Shown in pieces: positions 53,549-61,167 of a stretch of DNA of 64,000 nucleotides (position 1 is its first letter; the number at the start of each line of letters is the position of its first letter). The stretch comes from Cytophagaceae bacterium (GTDB lineage: Bacteria > Bacteroidota > Bacteroidia > Cytophagales > Spirosomataceae). A program made the translations under genes and the position numbers. The notes under the pieces were generated by a model that worked only from the letters and a program-made list of their open reading frames with translations, did no database searches and was not told the origin of the DNA. The stretch is taken from positions 95,804 through 159,803 of the forward strand of contig JAGOAA010000003.1 of the NCBI GenBank assembly GCA_017984215.1, written 5' to 3'.

Positions 53549-54103
53549 ATGTTGATTTCCCGCATCTATTTTTTCTTGCTTGCTAGCTTCCTATTTGTTG
53601 CCTGCAAACCTTCTGTCGAAGAAAGTGCAAAACCAGTCTTTTATCCCTGGGAAAAATACCTCACCGCGCAGATTGATTCACTCGCCAAACATCCAGAAGC
53701 TGTTCATAAAACCATTTTGTTAGCTGGTAAAAAAGAGGAAAAACGACTAAAAGAGATGGATTGGAAGCAGGAATGGGCGATGTTTTTGCATGCCGACTTG
53801 AACAAGCCTGCAGCCGCGACAAGTTATGATAATCTATCTGAAGATGGATTTGTTTGGTATTCGTTGAAGGCGAATGAAAGCTTACCTGTGAAGAAATTGT
53901 ACATTCAATTGGATGCCTTGGATCGACCTGCCAAAGTTGAAATAGAAATTGAGGAAAAGAATTTCCTTTTCGAAACGCATAAGAAATTACACATGAATTT
54001 TGCCGATGGGCGCGTTCAGACCTATTCGATTGAGGGATCCCAACAAATGCGCTGGATGTCACCCACGCATTACGCTCTTATGGGTGTTTTACTCCCCAAA
54101 TAA
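53549..54103 (+). CDS. Lipoprotein of unknown function
   Basis: The 184-residue protein has lipoprotein signal MLISRIYFFLLASFLFVAC (Cys19). The mature part is Lys- and Glu-rich with a helical start (DSLAKHPEAVHKTILLAGKK) and beta strands after (VKKLYIQLDALDRPAKVEIE, VQTYSIEGSQQMRW). No family is recognised. Its 3' end overlaps the convergent cysteine synthase gene by 15 bases. Confidence 0.72.
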   Translation: MLISRIYFFLLASFLFVACKPSVEESAKPVFYPWEKYLTAQIDSLAKHPEAVHKTILLAGKKEEKRLKEMDWKQEWAMFLHADLNKPAAATSYDNLSEDGFVWYSLKANESLPVKKLYIQLDALDRPAKVEIEIEEKNFLFETHKKLHMNFADGRVQTYSIEGSQQMRWMSPTHYALMGVLLPK

Positions 54104-54964
54104 GCCACTGGATAAATAGCGATCCCCGCGGTCGCAAATGATGCAGACAATGAGTCCTTCTTCTATTTCGTGCGCTAGTCGGACACTCGCCGCCACACCG
54201 CCGCCGCTACTCATTCCTCCAAAAACACCTTCTACTTTCGCCATCCGACGAGTCATTTCCGTCGCCTCTTCCTCCGAAATATCCATGATGCGATCGACGC
54301 GTTCGGGTTGGTAGATTTTCGGTCGGTAGGCTTCCGGCCATCTCCGAATTCCGGGAATTTTAGAGCCCTCAGTAGGTTGACAGCCCACAATCTGGATTGC
54401 TGGATTTTGCTCTTTCAAGTACATGGAAGTCCCCATGATGGTACCCGTTGTACCCATCGAGCTAACAAAATGAGTGACTTTCCCTGCTGTATCTCGGTAA
54501 ATTTCAGGCCCAGTCGTTTTGTAATGCGCTAAATAATTATCGGGGTTTTCAAATTGATTTAACAAAACAAATTGACCCGATGCAGCTTTTTCTACCGCGT
54601 AATCACGCGCGGATTCAATACTTTCCGTTAGGGTTACTTTGGCCCCAAACGCTTCCATCGTCAACACACGCTCTCTCGTAGAATTCGATGGCATCGCTAA
54701 TTCGATTTCTAGATCGTATAGTCGGGCAATCATCGCCAAAGCAATCCCGGTATTACCCGAAGTCGCCTCGATTAATTTCATGCCTGGTTTTATATCTCCC
54801 CGTTGCAAGGCCGACTCAATCATGTTTTTGGCTGCACGATCTTTGACAGAACCACCGGGGTTATTGCCTTCCAACTTACCCAAAATTCGAACCTTCGGGT
54901 TGTTGTGTAGTTTATTTAAATCAACGAGGGGCGTATTGCCCACTAAATCCAATAAAGCAGCCAT
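54089..54964 (-). CDS. cysM: Cysteine synthase (O-acetylserine sulfhydrylase)
   Basis: Makes cysteine from O-acetylserine and sulfide with PLP. From 54964 it has 291 residues, opening MAALLDLVGNTPLVDLNKL. The PLP lysine is in GGSVKDRAAKNMIESA (near residue 40), the substrate loop is EATSGNTGIALAMIA near residue 66, and the phosphate-binding Gly loop is SSMGTTGTIMGTSMYLKE near residue 170. GVFGGMSSGGGVAASV near residue 247 follows. CysK and CysM types cannot be firmly separated, so the symbol is tentative. It starts 1 base after the serine acetyltransferase gene. Confidence 0.93.
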   Translation of the reverse strand: MAALLDLVGNTPLVDLNKLHNNPKVRILGKLEGNNPGGSVKDRAAKNMIESALQRGDIKPGMKLIEATSGNTGIALAMIARLYDLEIELAMPSNSTRERVLTMEAFGAKVTLTESIESARDYAVEKAASGQFVLLNQFENPDNYLAHYKTTGPEIYRDTAGKVTHFVSSMGTTGTIMGTSMYLKEQNPAIQIVGCQPTEGSKIPGIRRWPEAYRPKIYQPERVDRIMDISEEEATEMTRRMAKVEGVFGGMSSGGGVAASVRLAHEIEEGLIVCIICDRGDRYLSSGLFGE

Positions 54965-54965
54965 C

Positions 54966-55775
54966 TTATTCTTGAATGATTTTTTGATTTTCTTGATGAT
55001 AGATTTTTGTGTTGGGTGCCACACTGCGTGTCAACCAGACATTCCCACCAATCGTGGAATTTGCACCTACAATCGTGTCGCCACCGAGAATGGTCGCTCC
55101 TGAGTAAATCACAACGCCATCTTCGATGCTTGGGTGCCGTTTTGTCGAAGCCATGGATTTATCCACCGAAAGTGCTCCTAGCGTAACACCTTGATAGATT
55201 TTTACTCGTTTCCCAATCACACAAGTTTCGCCAATCACAATACCTGTTCCATGGTCCATGAAAAAATATTGGTCGATCTGTGCTCCTGGATGAATATCAA
55301 TCCCCGTTTTGGAATGGGCATATTCAGTTAATATGCGGGGAATTAGCGGTACATTTTCTGCATGCAGACCATGTGCCAAACGATAGAATGCTAAGGCGTA
55401 AAATCCAGGATATGTCCGAATGACTTCATAATCCGTCGTCGCAGCCGGGTCTCCATTGACCATGGCTTCTACATCCGTTAAGAGTAATTGATATATACCA
55501 GGAATTCTATCCATGTACCTGGACGTAATGTTTTGTGGTGTGTCGGCTAATTTGTCGGCCATGTCATGCAATAAACTTTCTAGCCCATTTTCAATCGATT
55601 CCCAAACTAAGCGCAAGTCGTCTAGCTGGACAATTTGTTTCCTTGCTTGCTCAGGGAAAAGCGTTAGCACGATTTTTGTGAAGAGTTTTTTTATGTCGGA
55701 CGTTGCCGGAAATGCTTCCGTGTTCACGTGTCGGTCTAGTAGTTCCGATAAGAATTTTTCAGGTAACATAGGCAT
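54966..55775 (-). CDS. cysE: Serine O-acetyltransferase
   Basis: Acetylates serine for cysteine synthesis. The ATG at 55775 overlaps the upstream stop (TAATG) and gives 269 residues. The N-terminal half is a helical domain; the C-terminal half is a left-handed beta-helix with GIDIHPGAQIDQYFFMDHGT near residue 170, GIVIGETCVIGKRVKIYQGV and ILGGDTIVGANSTIGGNVWL. His186 in MDHGT is the likely catalytic residue. The C-terminus is NQKIIQE; Ile is the usual end for binding cysteine synthase, so complex formation is uncertain. It feeds the adjoining cysM. Confidence 0.93.
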   Translation of the reverse strand: MPMLPEKFLSELLDRHVNTEAFPATSDIKKLFTKIVLTLFPEQARKQIVQLDDLRLVWESIENGLESLLHDMADKLADTPQNITSRYMDRIPGIYQLLLTDVEAMVNGDPAATTDYEVIRTYPGFYALAFYRLAHGLHAENVPLIPRILTEYAHSKTGIDIHPGAQIDQYFFMDHGTGIVIGETCVIGKRVKIYQGVTLGALSVDKSMASTKRHPSIEDGVVIYSGATILGGDTIVGANSTIGGNVWLTRSVAPNTKIYHQENQKIIQE

Positions 55776-56812
55776 TATGAAAATTGGGTTTGACAAAGGG
55801 GATGCGCCATGACAACATCCGTTTGTAAGCTAGTTTCCAATGTATTGATGACAATTTCTTGTATTTGTTCGGGTAATCTTTTTTGCAACCCATGCACATA
55901 GGCCTTGTCATAATAATGCAAGGTTATCGCGGCCACCTGCGTAAAATCATCTACCTCTAAAGCGTCTAACGCATTTTTGTACAAATCTCCGCCTAGGCGT
56001 TTTTTGATTTTTCCTACGGCATGTGCAAGCGCCTCTTTGGGATAATGGGCATACACTTCAACCAAATGGGGCAATCGATATTCCGCCGCAATGTCTAAGA
56101 ATAAAATCGGAGCGGCACGAAGCTGCGAATACAAGCCTAGGGGCATAAATACTTGCCCGATGTGCCTACTTTCATCTTCAATCCAAATCGGCTTGCTATA
56201 GTCCATCCCTCGAAGTTGCGCAACCACTTCATTTTCAAAATGCTCGCTCGTAGGCTGTGGGGCTAAGCCAAAATGCCCGAAAACGGATCCTCGGTGGTGT
56301 GCGACACCCTCTAGGTCGATTACTTGCGCACCTCTTTTCTGCATTTCAAGTAAAATGTCCGTCTTGCCACTTCCCGTTTTGCCACCCAAAACCACAAAGG
56401 GTATTTTTCGGTCGAACTCAGCCAACACATAATTGCGGTAGGCTTTGTATCCTCCTACTAATATTTTGACTTTTAAACCTGCTGTTTCAAATAACCAGGA
56501 CATGCTACCGGAACGCATACCGCCTCGCCAGCAATGTACAAGTACCGTGTTGTCCACGGCCAACTTCTTTGCCATTTTGACCCATGTAGCAAGTTTGGGA
56601 CCTACGATTTCAAGGCCTAATTCAATAGCTTCATCTTTCCCGATTTGCTTATATGTGGTTCCGACCCGGGCGCGTTCCGCATCATCAAAAATGGGAAAAC
56701 TTACTGCGCCAGGAATATGTGCCCTTAGGTATTCTCCCGGCGAGCGAACATCCAAGATGGGATAATGGGTCGCAGCATCTAAAAATGCCTCAGGACTAAG
56801 TTTTTCAGGCAT
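55775..56812 (-). CDS. mnmH: tRNA 2-selenouridine synthase (rhodanese plus P-loop)
   Basis: MnmH (SelU) replaces sulfur of 2-thiouridine at tRNA position 34 by selenium via a geranylated intermediate. From 56812 it has 345 residues. The rhodanese domain has YPILDVRSPGEYLRAHIPGA near residue 17 and the catalytic Cys94 in VHCWRGGMRSGSMSW. The P-loop domain has VVLGGKTGSGKTDIL near residue 140 and SVFGHFGLAPQPT near residue 180. The start overlaps the bshC stop by 8 bases. selD, which supplies selenophosphate, is not in the window. Confidence 0.93.
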   Translation of the reverse strand: MPEKLSPEAFLDAATHYPILDVRSPGEYLRAHIPGAVSFPIFDDAERARVGTTYKQIGKDEAIELGLEIVGPKLATWVKMAKKLAVDNTVLVHCWRGGMRSGSMSWLFETAGLKVKILVGGYKAYRNYVLAEFDRKIPFVVLGGKTGSGKTDILLEMQKRGAQVIDLEGVAHHRGSVFGHFGLAPQPTSEHFENEVVAQLRGMDYSKPIWIEDESRHIGQVFMPLGLYSQLRAAPILFLDIAAEYRLPHLVEVYAHYPKEALAHAVGKIKKRLGGDLYKNALDALEVDDFTQVAAITLHYYDKAYVHGLQKRLPEQIQEIVINTLETSLQTDVVMAHPLCQTQFS

Positions 56813-58358
56813 CTTTTTCGGGTAAATACATGACAAATAATTCGAATGTTAGCGGGTCTAGCACCGCCAGCAAATCTGCAAGTAATGTTGGATAATTCAA
56901 CAAGAATTCGAGGAAGTTGGTATGCCGCTCTTGCCAATTCCCATCTGGGAAAAGTTTCTGTTTGATCGCTTGAATTTGACCTAGTCCTACCGCTTGGTTA
57001 CGTTCTTCTGCTTTACGCATCTTCTTGGTCAAGCGCTCAAGCCCTTTTTGCCAGCGCGTTTCTTCTGCCAACACGGAAGCCTCTAGGGTTTCGTCTATCG
57101 CCTGTGCTTTTTGGGCAATTTTAGACATTAATGTAGAGAGGCGCTCTTGTTCATTGCCTAGATCTAAAGCATGTTTGGTGTTTTTGTCAACAAATTGTTG
57201 GCGAAGCACCCGCTCATCTTGGAAAATATCTGGAATGCTTAATTCCAACTTCTCAAGTTTAGCAGCCTCCAGGGGAGGAATCATCACCCCGAAATTACGT
57301 GGAAGCAAAATAGGGAATGGGACTTGGTGTAGATCGAAAATTCCTTTTAATTGAAACCAATAGGCCACTTCCGCCGCACCGCCTAAATAGGCTAAATTTG
57401 GTAGGATTGTTTCCTGGTAGATGGGTCGTATGGCTACATTCGGGCTAAATCGCTCGGGATGCGCTACGATTTCTGCCTTTAATTCTTCTTCACTAAATCG
57501 GATGGCTTGATTGAGTACTTTATATACACCACCTTGTTTCTCGATGCGCTCCCGCACACCATCGAGCATGTAGAAGAAATTGATTTCACGCGCGTAAATT
57601 TGTGGACTGTAACCCAAATTTGTTAAAATATCATTACTGGCATTTACACAGGCAAGATGCTTATTTTCTAGTAAATCAGTCTGCATCACCGGGATGAAGC
57701 TTCTTTTTAGGCGGGCATCATCGGCATCCAAACAAACTAAGCCTTCCTGCCCAAAAAGGGTATGCATGTACGAACGAACAGCGGCTGAAAGGTTTTTGGC
57801 TCCTGCGTAACATTCTTTGAATACAGGGATGTCACTGGGTAATTCAGCCCAAATGCTACTCAATCCTGCGATATCAAAGCGTCCAACGGGTCCTTTTTGA
57901 TCCGTATCCCATTGTATTTTCTTGCCAAACAAGTGGAAATGATTGATTTCATCCCAGTCATGGTCCTCTGATGCCATCCAATAGACCGGAACAAAATGAT
58001 AGGCCGGATAGGCTTTTTTCAGTTGTCTCGCCAAATTAATCGTTGAAACAATCTTGAAAATCACATACAAAGGCCCTGTAAATAAGTTGAGTTGATGGCC
58101 CGTGGTGACCGTAAATGTGTTGGGTTGCGCTAAACTTGCAATTTGTGGCGCATCGTCAAATCCTTGATATTGATCTTGTAAAACCTCAACAAGTAAAGTT
58201 CTATTAACTGATTTTTTGGAATCGATTTGTGCCTGAAAGGAAGTGATGTTTGGCGCGTTGCCATACAAGGGTTTTAATGCCTGATCGCCTGCTAAATAGT
58301 TTTTTAGTAGTTTGCCGAAGCCATTTATTTGATCGAGCGGATATGTTTTTGTTTGCAT
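56805..58358 (-). CDS. bshC: Bacillithiol biosynthesis cysteine-adding enzyme
   Basis: BshC adds cysteine to glucosaminyl-malate in the last step of bacillithiol synthesis. The 517 residues match the family's usual length and order: TVTTGHQLNLFTGPLYVIFK near residue 88, PVYWMASEDHDWDEINHFH near residue 126 (nucleotide-type fold), YLGGAAEVAYWFQLKG near residue 321, and PILLPRNFGVMI near residue 349. A coiled-coil arm spans residues about 390-460 and the C-terminal NFLEFLLNYP. It is the first gene of an operon that also makes cysteine, its substrate. bshA and bshB are outside the window. Confidence 0.93.
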   Translation of the reverse strand: MQTKTYPLDQINGFGKLLKNYLAGDQALKPLYGNAPNITSFQAQIDSKKSVNRTLLVEVLQDQYQGFDDAPQIASLAQPNTFTVTTGHQLNLFTGPLYVIFKIVSTINLARQLKKAYPAYHFVPVYWMASEDHDWDEINHFHLFGKKIQWDTDQKGPVGRFDIAGLSSIWAELPSDIPVFKECYAGAKNLSAAVRSYMHTLFGQEGLVCLDADDARLKRSFIPVMQTDLLENKHLACVNASNDILTNLGYSPQIYAREINFFYMLDGVRERIEKQGGVYKVLNQAIRFSEEELKAEIVAHPERFSPNVAIRPIYQETILPNLAYLGGAAEVAYWFQLKGIFDLHQVPFPILLPRNFGVMIPPLEAAKLEKLELSIPDIFQDERVLRQQFVDKNTKHALDLGNEQERLSTLMSKIAQKAQAIDETLEASVLAEETRWQKGLERLTKKMRKAEERNQAVGLGQIQAIKQKLFPDGNWQERHTNFLEFLLNYPTLLADLLAVLDPLTFELFVMYLPEKDA

Positions 58359-58464
58359 TGGCCTTATATGTTGGACACCATTCAGTAAAAACCCAATAGA
58401 TTTCCGGAAAGTTCGAACGAAATTAAATATATTTAAGCGAAATTTGTGGTTCTATACCAATCGA

Positions 58465-59580
58465 ATGAGATTTTTAATTCCCCTTTTATTCTTCATGGGC
58501 AGTTTTGTAGGCTTTGCGCAGCAAACGCCTCAGTTTACGCAGTTTATGATGAATAAATATGTTTATAATCCTGCCTTTGCGGGTTATGAAGATTATGTTG
58601 ACATCAAATCGGGGTTTCGTACGCAATGGACCGGTATAAATACTTCGAATAAAACCGCTTACCTAACCGCAAATTTGGCTTTGGATAAATCGGATCGGAC
58701 GTCCAATGGACGTACTCCTTTCATGTCGAAAACGATTCGCCGGAACTTTTCTCCTACCTACATTCGTCAAAAAACTAAGCGGAGTGGTTTTCATCAGGGC
58801 ATTGGAATTCAGGCTTATTCGGATCAAATAGGTGGATTAACGAGTAATTCCATTGCGGGAACCTATGCCTATCACCTTTCGGTGGGCGGTGAAAATAAGG
58901 TTGCTGTGGGTGCCACAGCAGGTTATTATTTCCGAACACTTAACATGTCGGGTTTCAACGTCAAAGATCCCGGTGACCCATTTATTATGTACCAAGATCA
59001 AAACTTGCCTTCTTTGACCCCGAGCGGGCAAGTGTCAGGAGGACAATCTTTGGTCAATGTAGGGGCGTTATTTTACAATCGAAATTTTTACATCGGCCTA
59101 TCTGCTAATCAGTTGATATTTGATAGCTTCAGTTATCTGCGGACGAGCAATGGTTCGGATACATTGACGCGTAAAACATTTTATCCGGATGATGCGGATT
59201 CTTACAAAGTCTTTAATCAAGCGCTTTTGTTAGGAACGACAAACCCCAATATCTTCTTGCAAACGGGGATGGAATTTAAGTCGGGCGAATTTTGGACTTA
59301 TTCGCCATCCCTTTTAATCAAATACATGAAGGGTGTATCGTGGGGGGCAGAAGCAAATATGCGTGTAACATTCAATGAAGCGATTTGGACGGGGGCAACT
59401 TACCGACATAAAGAGGCGATTGGATTCATGTTTGGTATGCACTTGAGTCAGCAGATCAACTTAACCTATTCCTACGAAACGCACATAAATGGGCCTATGC
59501 AAGCTTCATTAGGATCACATGAATTAGTATTAGCCTTGAAGTTCAGAAATAAGGTTTACAGCGTAGATCCTGCCTATTAA
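58465..59580 (+). CDS. PorP/SprF-family outer membrane protein (type IX secretion associated)
   Basis: From 58465 it has 371 residues with signal peptide MRFLIPLLFFMGSFVGFAQQ. PQFTQFMMNKYVYNPAFAGY near residue 24 is the PorP/SprF hallmark, and alternating hydrophobic strands (IYAYHLSVGG-type beta hairpins) run to the end, as in a 14-strand barrel. Family members anchor surface adhesins or gliding proteins and often follow a large adhesin gene, but here the neighbours are bshC and nuoA. The in-frame ATG at 58444 is less likely. It converges on nuoA. Confidence 0.9.
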   Translation: MRFLIPLLFFMGSFVGFAQQTPQFTQFMMNKYVYNPAFAGYEDYVDIKSGFRTQWTGINTSNKTAYLTANLALDKSDRTSNGRTPFMSKTIRRNFSPTYIRQKTKRSGFHQGIGIQAYSDQIGGLTSNSIAGTYAYHLSVGGENKVAVGATAGYYFRTLNMSGFNVKDPGDPFIMYQDQNLPSLTPSGQVSGGQSLVNVGALFYNRNFYIGLSANQLIFDSFSYLRTSNGSDTLTRKTFYPDDADSYKVFNQALLLGTTNPNIFLQTGMEFKSGEFWTYSPSLLIKYMKGVSWGAEANMRVTFNEAIWTGATYRHKEAIGFMFGMHLSQQINLTYSYETHINGPMQASLGSHELVLALKFRNKVYSVDPAY

Positions 59581-60029
59581 TTCTTTTTGTAGCGCTGATA
59601 AGCACTTTCCGGAACAGGACTTTCGATGTCCTTCAATTCTTGTACCGGTTTTTCCCAGTTGAGGTATCCTCTTCTCCAAGCAAATGCAAGTCCTAAGCTT
59701 AGAATCCCGACAAACAAAAACATCTCCCACAGGGCATAAGTGGACCAAGCAGGAATCGCTCGTAATGACTTTTGGCTAAAAACTACTGCCCAAGGAAATA
59801 GGAAAACTAATTCTACCTCGAATAACACAAATAGCAATGCAATCACATAAAAACGAGGATTAAAGCGGGTATTGGCATTGCCAATTGGTTCTTCTCCGGA
59901 TTCATATGTGCTCAGTTTTTCATCATTGGGACGATTAGGTCGGATGAAACTAGCAATCGTTAGTATCAAACCTAAAAAGGCGATACCTGCTAATAGGAAA
60001 GCTGCAACATATCCAAATTGTTCGATCAT
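59577..60029 (-). CDS. nuoA: NADH-quinone oxidoreductase subunit A
   Basis: NuoA (ND3 type) is a three-helix membrane subunit of respiratory complex I. The 150 residues have helices near 8-30, 63-85 and 98-118, with the conserved loop STYESGEEPIGNANTRFNPR near residue 41 and FYVIALLFVLFEVELVFLFP near residue 61 carrying the conserved acidic pair. The usual nuoB-nuoN genes do not follow; the next gene is a convergent porP-type gene whose 3' end overlaps nuoA by 4 bases. It overlaps dedA by 4 bases. The C-terminal extension of about 25 residues is polar. Confidence 0.93.
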   Translation of the reverse strand: MIEQFGYVAAFLLAGIAFLGLILTIASFIRPNRPNDEKLSTYESGEEPIGNANTRFNPRFYVIALLFVLFEVELVFLFPWAVVFSQKSLRAIPAWSTYALWEMFLFVGILSLGLAFAWRRGYLNWEKPVQELKDIESPVPESAYQRYKKN

Positions 60030-60643
60030 TTGCGCAATTTCAAATATCCCTTAATGAGGGTAAATGTCGTAATACCAAGGAAAAATAAAATGATGTATTG
60101 CACATAATTGATAATCCAAGGGAAGTATTGTCCCATGTAGTAACCACCAGCAACTAAAATGCCTACCCACATAGCGCCTCCCACGATATTCAATAAAATA
60201 AAGCTATACCATGTCATGTGGCTTATGCCAGCTAATATGGGCGTGAATGTGCGTACGACGGGTAAAAATCGGCTGATGACCAATGCCATAAAACCGTATT
60301 TTTCGAAAAATTCACGGGTAGAATCCAGGTGTTTCTTTTTGAAAAATAAGCTATCGGGCCTTCGTTGCAAGGATTTTCCAAAGAATCTCCCAACGAGATA
60401 TCCGAGCAAAGACCCGAGGACTGCAGCTAGGAATATACTTAGTAAAATGGTGGTTAATGGTTCTTTCAAAACCCCAGTTCCCCCAAAAACGCCAGTAAGA
60501 AATAAGAGATAGTCACCGGGTAAGAAAAAGGCAAAAAACAAGCCGTTTTCAGCGAATACGATGCAGGTGATAACAAAAAGGCCGGAGCGGATGATTGTTT
60601 CTGAATCAGTTAATTGATGCCACAAAAGATTTATTTCATCCAT
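60026..60643 (-). CDS. DedA-family membrane protein
   Basis: DedA proteins are integral membrane proteins now linked to polyprenyl-phosphate or lipid flipping. The 205 residues have about five membrane segments. ENGLFFAFFLPGDYLLFLTG near residue 32, GYLVGRFFGK near residue 82 and FFEKYGFMALVISRFLPVVR near residue 113 with the conserved Arg residues are typical, and NIVGGAMWVGILVAGGYYMG follows. It overlaps nuoA by 4 bases (ATGA). A CCCTTC-ATT-GAAGGG palindrome lies 9 bases before its start (60652-60666). Confidence 0.92.
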   Translation of the reverse strand: MDEINLLWHQLTDSETIIRSGLFVITCIVFAENGLFFAFFLPGDYLLFLTGVFGGTGVLKEPLTTILLSIFLAAVLGSLLGYLVGRFFGKSLQRRPDSLFFKKKHLDSTREFFEKYGFMALVISRFLPVVRTFTPILAGISHMTWYSFILLNIVGGAMWVGILVAGGYYMGQYFPWIINYVQYIILFFLGITTFTLIKGYLKLRK

Positions 60644-60651
60644 AATTTTTT

Positions 60652-60666
60652 CCCTTCATTGAAGGG
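60652..60666 (-). promoter_or_regulatory. Short palindrome before dedA
   Basis: CCCTTC-ATT-GAAGGG lies 9 bases before the dedA start. It may be an operator or a hairpin in the leader. Confidence 0.35.
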
Positions 60667-60733
60667 TTTGGCCTTATTCTCAAAGTTTAAATAAATTGAG
60701 CCCATAAATATCCAATAAATTTCGAATTTTTTC

Positions 60734-60741
60734 TACATTTG
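60734..60741 (+). promoter_or_regulatory. -7 promoter box (TACATTTG) of the CusA locus
   Basis: TACATTTG fits TAnnTTTG and ends 4 bases before the ATG at 60746; the 4 bases are GGAG. No -33 TTG at a normal distance was found. Confidence 0.55.
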
Positions 60742-60745
60742 GGAG

Positions 60746-61129
60746 ATGAAAAATGTAATCGCTTTTTTCTTGTTCATGCTTTTCTTCTCTGGGAGTCTTA
60801 TTCCCAAGGTTGGATTGGAACAATCATTTAAAGCGAATGAGTTACTCAAACATTTTCAGGATCATAAAAAAATCTCCGGTGCTACATTCCGCTTTGTCGA
60901 TTTTCTTTGGTTGCATTATGCGGCTGATTCAAAGCATACCAAAACGACTAAGCACCCAAGTTTGCCTCATTTTGATTTCTCGGGCGTTGCAGGATTCGTG
61001 CTTCCCGTGTTTCAATTACTCTTATTAATCCCGATAACGTTTTTGATGCTTCGTCGCTTACGTACGTTTTGGGAAAATCAGTACCAATTTTCATTGGAAC
61101 GTGTATTAATTGCGCCGCCCCGGGCTTAA
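60746..61129 (+). CDS. Small His-rich membrane protein preceding CusA, function unknown
   Basis: The 127-residue protein has a signal-like helix (residues about 3-20), a soluble middle with many His (HFQDHKK, LHYAADSKHTKTTKH, LPHF; residues 35-75) and a second membrane helix (about 80-101) with a short Arg-rich tail. No family is recognised. The middle would face the periplasm if residues 3-20 act as signal or anchor. It starts the transcript that enters the CusA-type pump gene 38 bases later, so a role in metal binding or sensing is plausible but unproven. Confidence 0.7.
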   Translation: MKNVIAFFLFMLFFSGSLIPKVGLEQSFKANELLKHFQDHKKISGATFRFVDFLWLHYAADSKHTKTTKHPSLPHFDFSGVAGFVLPVFQLLLLIPITFLMLRRLRTFWENQYQFSLERVLIAPPRA

Positions 61130-61167
61130 GAAGATTGTCATTCAATTTTCTTACGTAATTACATACT

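Noticed and set aside
59900..59960. Ser in place of Cys in the nuoA loop (YESG)
   Set aside because: E. coli NuoA also has Ser at this position, so it is normal variation.
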